Origin: Candidatus Curtissbacteria bacterium
GTDB taxonomy: Bacteria > Patescibacteriota > Microgenomatia > Curtissbacterales > GWA2-41-24
Assembly: GCA_016187105.1 (NCBI GenBank)
Contig: JACPKK010000035.1
Location: 1 to 11,210 of the forward strand
Length of the DNA stretch: 11,210 nt
Direction: 5' to 3'
Positions 1 to 5,776 of this stretch are shown one piece after another (position 1 is the stretch's first letter; every line of letters begins with the position of its first letter). The notes under the pieces were generated by a model. It saw nothing but the letters and a program-made list of their open reading frames with translations, was not told the DNA's origin and ran no database searches. Position numbers and translations under genes: made by a program.

Positions 1-344
1 AAAACGTAAAGCAAAACCGCGCCGGCAGCAAAACTGGCCACAACTTGGGAAACGATGTAAAAAACTGCATTGATCGCCGAAATTTTACGAGTCAGCCAAA
101 GAGATAACGTTACCGCCGGATTAAGATGGCCCCCGGAAATGGCCGCCGTCATAAAAATCATCGCCCCAAGCGCCAAGCCCGCGGCCAAGCTTTGGGCCAA
201 AACTCCCACGTCCCCAAAAAAAATATTGGAAAGTACGGCTCCCGAAGCCACGAAAACAAAAACAAACGTCCCCAAAAACTCCGCTAAATATGCCCTCCAC
301 GGCAAAGAGAAGTTTTGCTGCGCAAAATTGATATTAAGCTTCAC
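1..344 (-). CDS. Aquaporin / MIP-family channel, C-terminus cut by window edge
   Basis: Water or small-solute channel of the inner membrane. About 114 codons are visible and the frame is still open at the left edge. After a short polar N-terminus, residues about 16-38 form a membrane helix starting with the family-typical run AEFLGTF. A second hydrophobic stretch leads to the first pore-lining box, SGGHLNPAVT, at about residues 71-80, the hallmark of MIP channels. The second NPA box should lie beyond the window, so water cannot be told from glycerol specificity. The start is taken as GTG at 344-342, because there is no ATG upstream in frame before a TAG. A TTG directly after that TAG is an alternative. 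No good Shine-Dalgarno is seen before either. It follows the DUF3105 gene on the same strand across a 109-bp gap filled by a repeat array, so it may have its own transcription unit. The family call is firm; the start is uncertain. Confidence 0.88.
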   Translation of the reverse strand, partial: MKLNINFAQQNFSLPWRAYLAEFLGTFVFVFVASGAVLSNIFFGDVGVLAQSLAAGLALGAMIFMTAAISGGHLNPAVTLSLWLTRKISAINAVFYIVSQVVASFAAGAVLLYV

Positions 345-388
345 AATGAAATTAGAACACTCAAATCCATAGATTGTCAACTAAGATT

Positions 389-454
389 CATTGTTAGATT
401 GCTACATTGCTCGATTGTTTTAGAACAATTTAACAATTGAACAATGAAACAATT
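389..454. repeat. Inverted array of 8-bp units (4 + 4) between the DUF3105 and aquaporin genes
   Basis: Four consecutive octamers of the form NATTGYTN start at 389, 397, 405 and 413 (for example CATTGTTA, GATTGCTA). After a TA spacer at 421-422, four octamers of the reverse-complement form NAACAATN start at 423, 431, 439 and 447. The whole is a 66-bp imperfect palindrome with exact 8-bp phasing. It abuts the DUF3105 stop codon (454-456). It is AT-rich and has no terminal U tract, so it is not a classical intrinsic terminator. Confidence 0.9.
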
Positions 455-1050
455 TACTCTGGTGTTTGCTCCGGCCCGCGGTTGCGGTAAGTCCTTATAA
501 ATTCCTTGACCTTCTGCTCATTAATCTCATCCAGCTTAAGCAACCTTCCCCACGCCACCAGTGCAATCTTGGAGTCATTAGCCGCCCGCGGCGCCAAAAC
601 TATCTTCCAGTCATCATCCTTGACTATTTCTTTAAGTTTGTCTATCTCCTCCGCTTTTAAACCGGCACTCTGCGTAGCAGTGGCCGTCAGATCCGAATTT
701 TCCACCCTATACGAAATCCAGACATAACCGTGCTCCAGGTTGTGAATTAATTGCTCATCGGCAAGCGCGCTGTCATAAATGCCGTTTTTGGCAGGCCCTT
801 GCCAATGCGGCCCAGAAGTTGGCGGATTAGAATTATACCCAGACCCAGCCTTGCCTGTCGCAATATGCTCCTGGGAAACGATAGCAAATTCTTCCACCCC
901 CTCAAGGGGGTTAGCAACGGCAACCGGTTTCCCCTTATCTGTCGCTTCACCCAAAACACTGGCGTTTCTTGAAAAAAACCACACACCGCCAGCGACCAAA
1001 ATTATGGTCGGTATGATAAACCAGACAATAAGCGGCACTCTCCTAATCAT
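454..1050 (-). CDS. DUF3105 family protein, single N-terminal membrane anchor
   Basis: 198 residues. Residues about 5-26 form one hydrophobic helix after an Arg-Arg start, and the rest is predicted to lie outside the membrane. The signature of the DUF3105 family is present: the stretch YNSNPPTSGPHW (about residues 72-83) and the later LIHNLEHGYV (about 101-110). The conserved histidines in SGPHW and NLEHG would suit metal binding, but the family has no proven biochemical role that I can state. It starts 9 bp after the stop of the cupredoxin-like lipoprotein, so the two are probably co-transcribed and may act together at the cell surface. No Shine-Dalgarno is visible before the ATG. A GC-rich palindrome at 896-911 is translated within the linker following the anchor. 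Confidence 0.85.
   Translation of the reverse strand: MIRRVPLIVWFIIPTIILVAGGVWFFSRNASVLGEATDKGKPVAVANPLEGVEEFAIVSQEHIATGKAGSGYNSNPPTSGPHWQGPAKNGIYDSALADEQLIHNLEHGYVWISYRVENSDLTATATQSAGLKAEEIDKLKEIVKDDDWKIVLAPRAANDSKIALVAWGRLLKLDEINEQKVKEFIRTYRNRGPEQTPE
896..911. repeat. Short GC palindrome inside the DUF3105 gene
   Basis: ACCCCC at 896-901 and GGGGGT at 906-911 form a perfect 6-bp stem around TCAA. It is translated as part of the N-P-L-E-G-V linker between the membrane helix and the conserved domain, a place that would tolerate an insertion. It resembles small dispersed palindromes, but only one copy is seen here. Confidence 0.45.
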
Positions 1051-1059
1051 CTTGGGGCG

Positions 1060-1485
1060 TTATTTTACTACGATTGTCCCGTTTTGGCCAGCGTTTAAGT
1101 GGTTGTGGTATTTATACGTCCCGGCTTTGGCAAAACTTGTCGATCCGCTTGCTCCGCCAGCAACCTTTCCGATATTAAGCTCCTGATAAAGAGTATGGGT
1201 CGGATGCGGCGCCGAATTGACCTCGAGAGTGGATGAGCTTGCATTCTCAAAAACCACCTTCTGGCCCACCTTAACATTTAACGTGGAAGGAGCAAATCCG
1301 TTATCAGAAAAAGTCACAACCGCCGCTTCTTCATTTGTGGCATCGCCCGCCGACGAGGTCGAGACAGCCTCTCTCTCGGAGCTTGACTCGCCGGACGATG
1401 TCGTTTTGTAAGCGTTGCAAGCGGTAAGCGCCAGGACTGAAGCAATAGCAACAGCGATTAAACTTACTGTTTTCAAATTTTTCAT
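1060..1485 (-). CDS. Cupredoxin-like lipoprotein lacking the type 1 copper cysteine
   Basis: 141 residues. The N-terminus is a lipoprotein signal: Lys at 2 and 5, a hydrophobic core, then the lipobox LTAC with Cys23 as the lipidation site. A Ser/Thr/Glu-rich linker (about 24-54) leads to a small beta-sandwich domain (about 55-141) with the cupredoxin-family pattern GxxxPSTLNVKVGQKVVFEN near the start and a C-terminal GTIVV strand. Possible copper ligands are His94, His97, His127 and His129 (HPTH and YHNH). The loop that carries Cys-x-His-x-Met in blue copper proteins has no cysteine and no methionine, so a normal type 1 site is unlikely. A copper-binding or structural role outside the cell is inferred. 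A strong GGAGG lies 6 nt before the ATG. It pairs in an operon with the DUF3105 gene downstream. Confidence 0.85.
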   Translation of the reverse strand: MKNLKTVSLIAVAIASVLALTACNAYKTTSSGESSSEREAVSTSSAGDATNEEAAVVTFSDNGFAPSTLNVKVGQKVVFENASSSTLEVNSAPHPTHTLYQELNIGKVAGGASGSTSFAKAGTYKYHNHLNAGQNGTIVVK

Positions 1486-1489
1486 CTTA

Positions 1490-1496
1490 CACCTCC
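1490..1496 (-). promoter_or_regulatory. Strong ribosome binding site of the cupredoxin-like gene
   Basis: On the minus strand GGAGGTG precedes the ATG at 1485 by a few bases. It is the best Shine-Dalgarno in the left half of the window and fixes the start. Together with the 89-bp upstream gap, it suggests this gene begins a separately controlled unit. Confidence 0.75.
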
Positions 1497-1500
1497 CCTC

Positions 1501-1556
1501 GAACTTTAAACCAAAAACTGCAAATCATAAACTTAAGTTTCTAGTTTACAGTTTCC
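1501..1556. repeat. Inverted array of 7-bp units (5 + 3) between fba and the cupredoxin-like gene
   Basis: On the plus strand units beginning AAAC or a close variant start every 7 bp at 1501, 1508, 1515, 1522 and 1529 (for example AAACCAA, AAACTGC). They are followed by units of the opposite orientation ending GTTT at 1534-1540, 1541-1547 and 1548-1554 (TAAGTTT, CTAGTTT, ACAGTTT). The centre is AAACTTAAGTTT, a perfect palindrome at 1529-1540. The array fills most of the 89-bp gap. No terminal U tract follows it in either direction. Confidence 0.8.
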
Positions 1557-1574
1557 TCTCTATTGTTATCAAGA

Positions 1575-2459
1575 CTAGATTTTGCCACCAGATCCAAATA
1601 CCTCAATTTTACCCTCAACGACAGCCGCCACGGCGCGGACAATATCCGGCGCCAGTTTATAAGAAGCTTGCTCTTGAACCTTGGCACCAAGCGCCTCATC
1701 AAGTGCGTCTCTGTACTGTGCGCGCAGTTCCGTATTGACATTTACTTTGACAATCTTGCCGACCCCAATTGCCTTCTTAACCTGCACCGCGGGGATTCCC
1801 GACCCCCCGTGCATTGAAAGAAATGTATTGGGCAGTGCCTTCCTTATGCTGGAAAGCAAGTCAAAATCCAAATCCGGCTGGTTGGGGAATGTGCCGTGGA
1901 CGTTGCCAAAAACGGCCGCAAAAATATCTACCCCTGATTCTTGGATAAATCTTTGTGCCTTCACCGGATCAGTATAGGATTTTTTGACAACTTCGGGATC
2001 TAACTCCTCGTCATGCACCTCGCTTGATCCCGGCAGCCTGTCGATTTCTCCCTCAACCAAAGTACCCTTCGCCTTTGCCGCTTCTACCACCCTTTTTGTT
2101 GCCTCAATATTCTCCTCAAGCGATAGCTCTGATCCGTCAAAGTGCACATTGTCAAAGACCGGGTCGCCAGACCCTGAGCGAAGTCGAAGGGCCGCCAAAC
2201 AATCGTCTACTTTACTGCTATGGTCTAAATTGAGAAGGATGGGAATCTCAAAGTCTTTTCTGGTATTTTCCACAAGATCAGCAATGTTTTCAAACCCAAA
2301 ATACTCAACTTCGCCGGGGGAAAATTCCAGCATCACCGGCGATTTCATCTTTCTGCCTGCTTCGCAAATCGCCCGCATAACATCTAGATTATCGACATTA
2401 AAGGCGCCAATCGCGAAATTTTCATCCTTAGCTCTTTGGAACCATTCACGAGCGGTCAT
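1575..2459 (-). CDS. fba: Class II (zinc) fructose/tagatose-bisphosphate aldolase
   Basis: 294 residues, cytoplasmic. It catalyses the reversible aldol cleavage of fructose-1,6-bisphosphate (possibly tagatose-1,6-bisphosphate) in glycolysis or gluconeogenesis. Visible landmarks are LLNLDH with the catalytic Asp79 and zinc ligand His80, GNVHG with His188, and SMHGGSG with His217 plus the phosphate-binding glycines. KVNVNTELR at about 238-246 binds the second phosphate. The spacing from His80 to His188 is about ten residues longer than I recall for class IIB enzymes. The extra residues are about 91-101 (LRLRSGSGDPV), just before the conserved DNVHFDGS, and are encoded by a repeat-like insertion (separate entry). 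The ATG overlaps the stop of the preceding membrane-protein gene as TAATG, so translation is probably coupled. Substrate specificity cannot be fixed by eye. Confidence 0.93.
   Translation of the reverse strand: MTAREWFQRAKDENFAIGAFNVDNLDVMRAICEAGRKMKSPVMLEFSPGEVEYFGFENIADLVENTRKDFEIPILLNLDHSSKVDDCLAALRLRSGSGDPVFDNVHFDGSELSLEENIEATKRVVEAAKAKGTLVEGEIDRLPGSSEVHDEELDPEVVKKSYTDPVKAQRFIQESGVDIFAAVFGNVHGTFPNQPDLDFDLLSSIRKALPNTFLSMHGGSGIPAVQVKKAIGVGKIVKVNVNTELRAQYRDALDEALGAKVQEQASYKLAPDIVRAVAAVVEGKIEVFGSGGKI
2161..2191. repeat. In-frame repeat element inside the aldolase gene
   Basis: On the coding strand the 20-mer CCCTTCGACTTCGCTCAGGG (2191-2172) is followed by a small hairpin, GGGTC-TGGC-GACCC (2174-2161). 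I recognise similar 'CCCTTCGAC...GCTCAGGG' palindromes as dispersed repeats in many bacterial genomes; this comes from memory and was not searched. It is translated as the extra residues LRLRSGSGDP, which interrupt an otherwise standard aldolase alignment just before VHFDGS. Confidence 0.7.
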
Positions 2460-2842
2460 TATTTTGTCTTCTTCACTTTTTTCGCTTTGAAATCACCATA
2501 AATCATAAGCCCTACCATCATGTTAACAGCCGCCATCGCCAAATACGGAACCCAAAAAAGCGACTTTAAAGTCGCCGCCGCTCCCCCGAATTCAAAACCC
2601 TCAATTACAAATACTGCCAGAACCACCGCCTCAAAAATAGAAACCGCCGTCGCCAGCATCGCAGCCCTCAAAGTCTTCATAAACCACAAAAAAGCCACCG
2701 GCCCAAAGATTACTATTCCCAAAATCATCCCGTTGAAAATCTCGCGCGCCAAGATAAATTCCCAAATATTTAAAAAAATAAAAATGAAAAGCAGGTTCGT
2801 CCTTAATATTTTTTGTTTTGAGAAAAATTGAAGCTTGCTCAT
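2459..2842 (-). CDS. Small integral membrane protein, function unknown
   Basis: 127 residues. I do not recognise a family. Four hydrophobic stretches, about residues 15-32, 37-55, 60-80 and 93-114, predict four membrane helices. The N-terminus is basic, and the Lys-rich C-terminus (DFKAKKVKKTK) would stay in the cytoplasm by the positive-inside rule, giving both ends inside. There are no catalytic-looking motifs and few charged residues in the helices, apart from Glu/Arg around 28-33. It lies 56 bp after rpiB and shares TAATG with the aldolase start, so it is most likely translated together with the aldolase. The composition and start are ordinary; no strong Shine-Dalgarno is seen. Confidence 0.75.
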   Translation of the reverse strand: MSKLQFFSKQKILRTNLLFIFIFLNIWEFILAREIFNGMILGIVIFGPVAFLWFMKTLRAAMLATAVSIFEAVVLAVFVIEGFEFGGAAATLKSLFWVPYLAMAAVNMMVGLMIYGDFKAKKVKKTK

Positions 2843-2856
2843 TTCGCTAGATCATG

Positions 2857-2920
2857 CCTTTTCCAAATCCCCTTAGCCCCGCAAGGAGCGCAAGGGATTT
2901 ATACCTTTTCCAAATCCCTT
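2857..2920. repeat. 15-bp direct repeats flanking a hairpin at the 3' end of rpiB
   Basis: CCTTTTCCAAATCCC occurs at 2857-2871 and again at 2904-2918, a 47-bp offset. The first copy and the segment between include a hairpin, AAATCCC(C)TT at 2865-2874 paired with AAGGGATTT at 2892-2900. The repeat unit is the last coding segment of rpiB (codons for D-L-E-K) plus stop. The second copy also ends in an in-register DLEK-A-stop if the 47 bp were deleted. This looks like a palindrome inserted with duplication of its target, or a tandem duplication. Confidence 0.7.
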
Positions 2921-3351
2921 ATCTTTGCAATTCTGCGCGCGTGCCGTTCCTCACCGCTAAATTTTGTCGAAAGCCACAGATCAACTGCTTCCTTCGCCTC
3001 ATCTTCTGTCAAAAATCTTGCGCCGAGCGAAAGGATATTGGCATCATTATGTTCTTTTGAGAGCTTAATAATATCTAGCTTGGCTCCGTAGTAAAGCGCC
3101 GCCCGCACGCCGCGTGCCTTATTGGCACAAATTGCTTCTCCTTGACCGCTGCCACCGATAACAATCCCGAGCGACCCCAGATTTTCTCCCACATTCTTAG
3201 CGCATGGATAGATAAAATCCGGATAATCATCATCTTTATCAAAAACCTCATTGCCGCAGTCGCGAACCTCCAAACCTTTTGACTTTAGATATGCGACAAG
3301 AGCCTTCTTCAGCTCAAACCCCGCATGATCAGAAGCAATAAAGACCTTCAT
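2899..3351 (-). CDS. rpiB: Ribose-5-phosphate isomerase B (RpiB/LacAB family)
   Basis: 150 residues, the usual RpiB length. It interconverts ribose-5-phosphate and ribulose-5-phosphate in the non-oxidative pentose phosphate pathway, in the cytoplasm. Landmarks are the N-terminal IASDHAG (Asp8-His9), the phosphate loop GGSGQGE at 66-72, and HNDANILSLG at 101-110. The position of the catalytic Cys of E. coli RpiB carries a Gly/Ser instead, and Glu72 is available as the base, as in the mycobacterial-type enzymes. Cys75 lies nearby but is not in the classical place. It begins 19 bp after the dsbA stop and is followed by a duplicated 3' end with a hairpin. An Rpi-family isomerase acting on another sugar phosphate is possible, but this is less likely. 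Confidence 0.94.
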   Translation of the reverse strand: MKVFIASDHAGFELKKALVAYLKSKGLEVRDCGNEVFDKDDDYPDFIYPCAKNVGENLGSLGIVIGGSGQGEAICANKARGVRAALYYGAKLDIIKLSKEHNDANILSLGARFLTEDEAKEAVDLWLSTKFSGEERHARRIAKIRDLEKV

Positions 3352-3370
3352 TAATCTACTATTAAGAGTA

Positions 3371-3997
3371 CTAGTTCGTCAGCTCTTCCAGCTTATCATA
3401 TGTCAAAACCCCCGCATATATTTGGCCGTTGATGATAAAGGTGGGAGTAGACTGCACCCCCGCCCTCTCACCCAAGTCGGCATCCGCATTAATCTTGCCT
3501 ATTGCCTCTTCACGATTCGCCTTAAACTTTTCCAAATCGAGCCCAAGCTCCCGCGCGTACTCTTCAAATTTGCCTTGCGGGTCGCTCATTTGTGACCATG
3601 CACCCTGCCTTTCAAACAAAATGTCGTGCATTTCCCAAAACTTTCCCTGCTTTCCGGCAGCTTCCGCCGCCCGAGCCGCGGGATTGGCATTTGAGTGTAT
3701 TTGCGTCAGCGGAAAATGCCTGTAAACAAAATAAACACTGCCCCCATGGTCTTTTAAGAACTGCTTAACTATTGGATGAGCCTGTCCGCACGCCGGGCAC
3801 TGGTAATCGCCAAACTCCACGATCTGCGCGCTGGCCGTAGATTCCCCCAAAGTCTGCCCGCCGGCTGTGAGTTCCCCGACTGCAATGCTCTTGGTTTCTC
3901 CAGATTTACTCCCTCCGGCAAAAAACACAACTCCGACAATAATTACCGCCAAAGTTACAGCACCAATACCGATAAAAAACTTACCTTCGTTTGACAT
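3371..3997 (-). CDS. DsbA-like thiol:disulfide oxidoreductase, membrane anchored
   Basis: 208 residues. Residues about 7-27 are a hydrophobic anchor, and residues about 55-208 a DsbA-type thioredoxin domain facing outside. The active site is Cys67-Pro-Ala-Cys70 in DYQCPACGQAHP. The cis-proline loop is QSTPTFIINGQ (Pro185), a form common in the BdbD/DsbA group. The insert between them is helical, as expected for DsbA. Its job is to put disulfides into exported proteins, with DsbB re-oxidising it. It starts inside the 3' end of dsbB (17-bp overlap), a strong sign of paired expression. No lipobox Cys is seen. Some members of this family act as isomerases; CPAC and the DsbB partner favour oxidase. 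Confidence 0.93.
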   Translation of the reverse strand: MSNEGKFFIGIGAVTLAVIIVGVVFFAGGSKSGETKSIAVGELTAGGQTLGESTASAQIVEFGDYQCPACGQAHPIVKQFLKDHGGSVYFVYRHFPLTQIHSNANPAARAAEAAGKQGKFWEMHDILFERQGAWSQMSDPQGKFEEYARELGLDLEKFKANREEAIGKINADADLGERAGVQSTPTFIINGQIYAGVLTYDKLEELTN

Positions 3998-4439
3998 TTT
4001 TGTCTTTGGTTTTTAGAAGAACCACCATCATTGCCGTTATTACCAAAAACGCCGTTAAAGAAAGAAACGGAATCGTCACAAACTTGGGCAAAGTCAGCAC
4101 TCCAAAAGTAAGCGCCCTGATTTCCGAACATGGCCCGTATGCGTTGCACGCAATTGGCGTCAGATCTTTAAGCGGTGTCATTTGCAGCATATAGTGGTAA
4201 AAAGCAATTAATGCACCCAAAATGCTCAAGGGCAATACATAATAAACAACATTTTTATCCTTTCTCCAAATCGCCACACCAATGATAATAACCAATGGAT
4301 ACATCAAAATCCTCTGGTACCAACATAAAAGGCAAGGCGTCCAATGTCTGATTTCCGAAAAATAAAGGCTCCCCAAAGTCGCCGCCCAAGCCTGCACAAA
4401 AGCAATGTAAAACGCGTTACGCGTAAAAAACTTCTTCAT
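3981..4439 (-). CDS. DsbB/BdbC-type disulfide bond formation protein
   Basis: 152 residues, mostly membrane. Four helices are visible at about 9-28, 41-58, 64-85 and 116-142. The first redox pair is Cys36-Leu-Leu-Cys39 in PCLLCWYQR, placed at the start of helix two as in BdbC. The second pair, Cys98 and Cys104 (CNAYGPC), is in the outer loop. It oxidises the DsbA-like partner and passes electrons to quinone in known members. Arg43 after CWYQR matches the quinone-site arginine of the family. It lies 13 bp downstream of the flavin oxidoreductase stop and overlaps dsbA. A quinone pool is implied, but no quinone enzyme is in the window. Confidence 0.93.
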   Translation of the reverse strand: MKKFFTRNAFYIAFVQAWAATLGSLYFSEIRHWTPCLLCWYQRILMYPLVIIIGVAIWRKDKNVVYYVLPLSILGALIAFYHYMLQMTPLKDLTPIACNAYGPCSEIRALTFGVLTLPKFVTIPFLSLTAFLVITAMMVVLLKTKDKNVKRR

Positions 4440-4452
4440 CCCGAAAATGCGT

Positions 4453-5712
4453 TTAAGAACTGATTAAACCCCTTAAGTCAAAACTCGTGTTTGCTAACTG
4501 CTCTTTATGACTGCTCACATCAACCTTTCCCTTTATTATAGAAGTCAGCGGCCCCACCTCCATCGGGTGGTTGATAACAGAAGCACCGACAATTCGCATT
4601 ACACTACCTATCGTCTTGATATAAATTCTCGTCATCTTCCCCAACTCAAATGACCCACGCGTTATAACCTCATCCGCAAACTGTGCGTCTGTTACACCTA
4701 TAAAAGAATAGGTTCCCTCAAAAAACGAATCGGAATAAGAAGAGGCTGTTTCAAAGGGGACTTTGGCGCCACCGGCCATATTCTCCCCTGCCACTTTTCC
4801 CTGACTCGTTGCATTTGCCCAGTTACCCAAAGCATGACTGGTGTTAAAAATCAAGTCATGAAACTGGGCGCAATCACCGGCCGCATAAACATCGGCAACG
4901 CCAGTTTCCAGAAACTCATTGACAACTATCGCGCGGTCAACCTTGATACCCGAATCTGCAAGCCAGGAAAGATCACTTTTGATGCCAATACCCACACCTA
5001 CCACATCGCAATCAAACCGTCTCCCGCTTTTGGTAACCACCTCTCCTGCAAGATCTTTTGAATCTTTAGGGAGAATTTGCGCTGTTTCCTCGCCGGCAAC
5101 CACCGAAACGCCATTTTTGCCCAAGATATCCACAATAATCTTGCTCGAACCGCGATCCAGTTTATTCGCCCAAAAATATGGCTCACGAATCAAAATCGTA
5201 ATTTCCTCAACCCCGTTCGCCCGAAAGCTGGTTGCAAAATCCAAACTGATAAACCCGCCGCCGACGACCACTGCTTTTTTGGCGCCGCCGGCATATTTAA
5301 TCGTCGCATCCCCGTCTTCAATGGTGCGCAGGTAAAGCACGTTTTCAAGGTCTGCTCCGGGAACCGGGAGTTTTATTACATCACCGCCTATTGCCAAAAG
5401 CAGCTTCCCGTATCGATATTCGTTCCCCCTGTCATCTCTTACACTATGTCCCTTCGCGTCAAGCGAAAGCACCCTCGTCCCTTTTACTAAGTTTATCTTC
5501 CGCTCCTGGTACCACTGGGGCTTTTTCAAAAATACCTGCTCCCTTTGAATTTTCCTTCTGGTGTAATGGGGAAGCAGTACCCGCGAATACTGTTCGTGTT
5601 TTTCGTCAGTAATGATCGTAATTGTTGCCGAAGGCGAAGACCCCCTAACTACCTCCGCCGCCGTTGTCCCGGCCGCCGAACCACCTATAACCAAGAAATC
5701 TATTTCCCTCAT
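4453..5712 (-). CDS. FAD-dependent pyridine nucleotide oxidoreductase (NirB/ferredoxin-reductase-like)
   Basis: 419 residues, soluble, with the two-dinucleotide-binding fold. FAD binding: FLVIGGSAAGTTAAE at 6-20. NAD(P) binding: VVVGGGFISLDFA at 148-160. Second FAD contact: VYAAGDCAQ at 275-283. There is no CxxxxC redox disulfide, so it is not a thioredoxin or dihydrolipoamide reductase. The sequence style fits the group of NAD(P)H-rubredoxin/ferredoxin reductases, NADH oxidases and the NirB N-terminal domain. The real electron partner is unknown. The ferredoxin and Rieske proteins upstream are candidates by context only. The ATG sits 5 nt after a GC-rich hairpin, with no Shine-Dalgarno between. 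The frame is open upstream through the hairpin but holds no better start codon. Confidence 0.85.
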   Translation of the reverse strand: MREIDFLVIGGSAAGTTAAEVVRGSSPSATITIITDEKHEQYSRVLLPHYTRRKIQREQVFLKKPQWYQERKINLVKGTRVLSLDAKGHSVRDDRGNEYRYGKLLLAIGGDVIKLPVPGADLENVLYLRTIEDGDATIKYAGGAKKAVVVGGGFISLDFATSFRANGVEEITILIREPYFWANKLDRGSSKIIVDILGKNGVSVVAGEETAQILPKDSKDLAGEVVTKSGRRFDCDVVGVGIGIKSDLSWLADSGIKVDRAIVVNEFLETGVADVYAAGDCAQFHDLIFNTSHALGNWANATSQGKVAGENMAGGAKVPFETASSYSDSFFEGTYSFIGVTDAQFADEVITRGSFELGKMTRIYIKTIGSVMRIVGASVINHPMEVGPLTSIIKGKVDVSSHKEQLANTSFDLRGLISS

Positions 5713-5717
5713 TTGTT

Positions 5718-5746
5718 CAGCGAGCCTCGCCTTTGGCGGGCCGCTG
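5718..5746. repeat. GC-rich hairpin element at the start of the flavin oxidoreductase gene
   Basis: CAGCG 5718-5722, GCC 5724-5726 and CGCC 5728-5731 pair with GGCG 5735-5738, GGC 5739-5741 and CGCTG 5742-5746 around a TTT loop. This gives a 12-bp stem with two one-base bulges. On the minus strand it ends 5 nt before the ATG at 5712, where a ribosome binding site would be expected, so it could mask initiation. It has no U tract. It is likely a mobile-type palindrome (REP-like), but only one copy is here. Confidence 0.65.
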
Positions 5747-5776
5747 ATCCGCCGATTATTAGATAGTCTATCGATC

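Noticed and set aside
70..372. Plus-strand reading frame opposite the aquaporin
   Set aside because: The minus strand gives a clear MIP sequence with SGGHLNPAVT; the plus frame is a shadow. The other plus-strand frames in the window are the same kind.
389..454. CRISPR array
   Set aside because: Units are 8 bp with no spacers of about 30 bp and arms of opposite orientation; no cas gene nearby.
1534..1574. Possible promoter (TTGATA with a TAAACT or TATGAT box) before the cupredoxin-like gene
   Set aside because: Matches are weak and fall within an AT-rich repeat array; they cannot be separated from chance.
3105..3117. Perfect palindrome GCACGC-C-GCGTGC inside rpiB
   Set aside because: It encodes the normal R-G-V-R of RpiB at a conserved place, so it is explained by coding and needs no element.
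4425..4438. ACGCGTT-ACGCGTA, two 7-bp units at the start of dsbB
   Set aside because: Only two units, within coding sequence; too short to call part of the array class.
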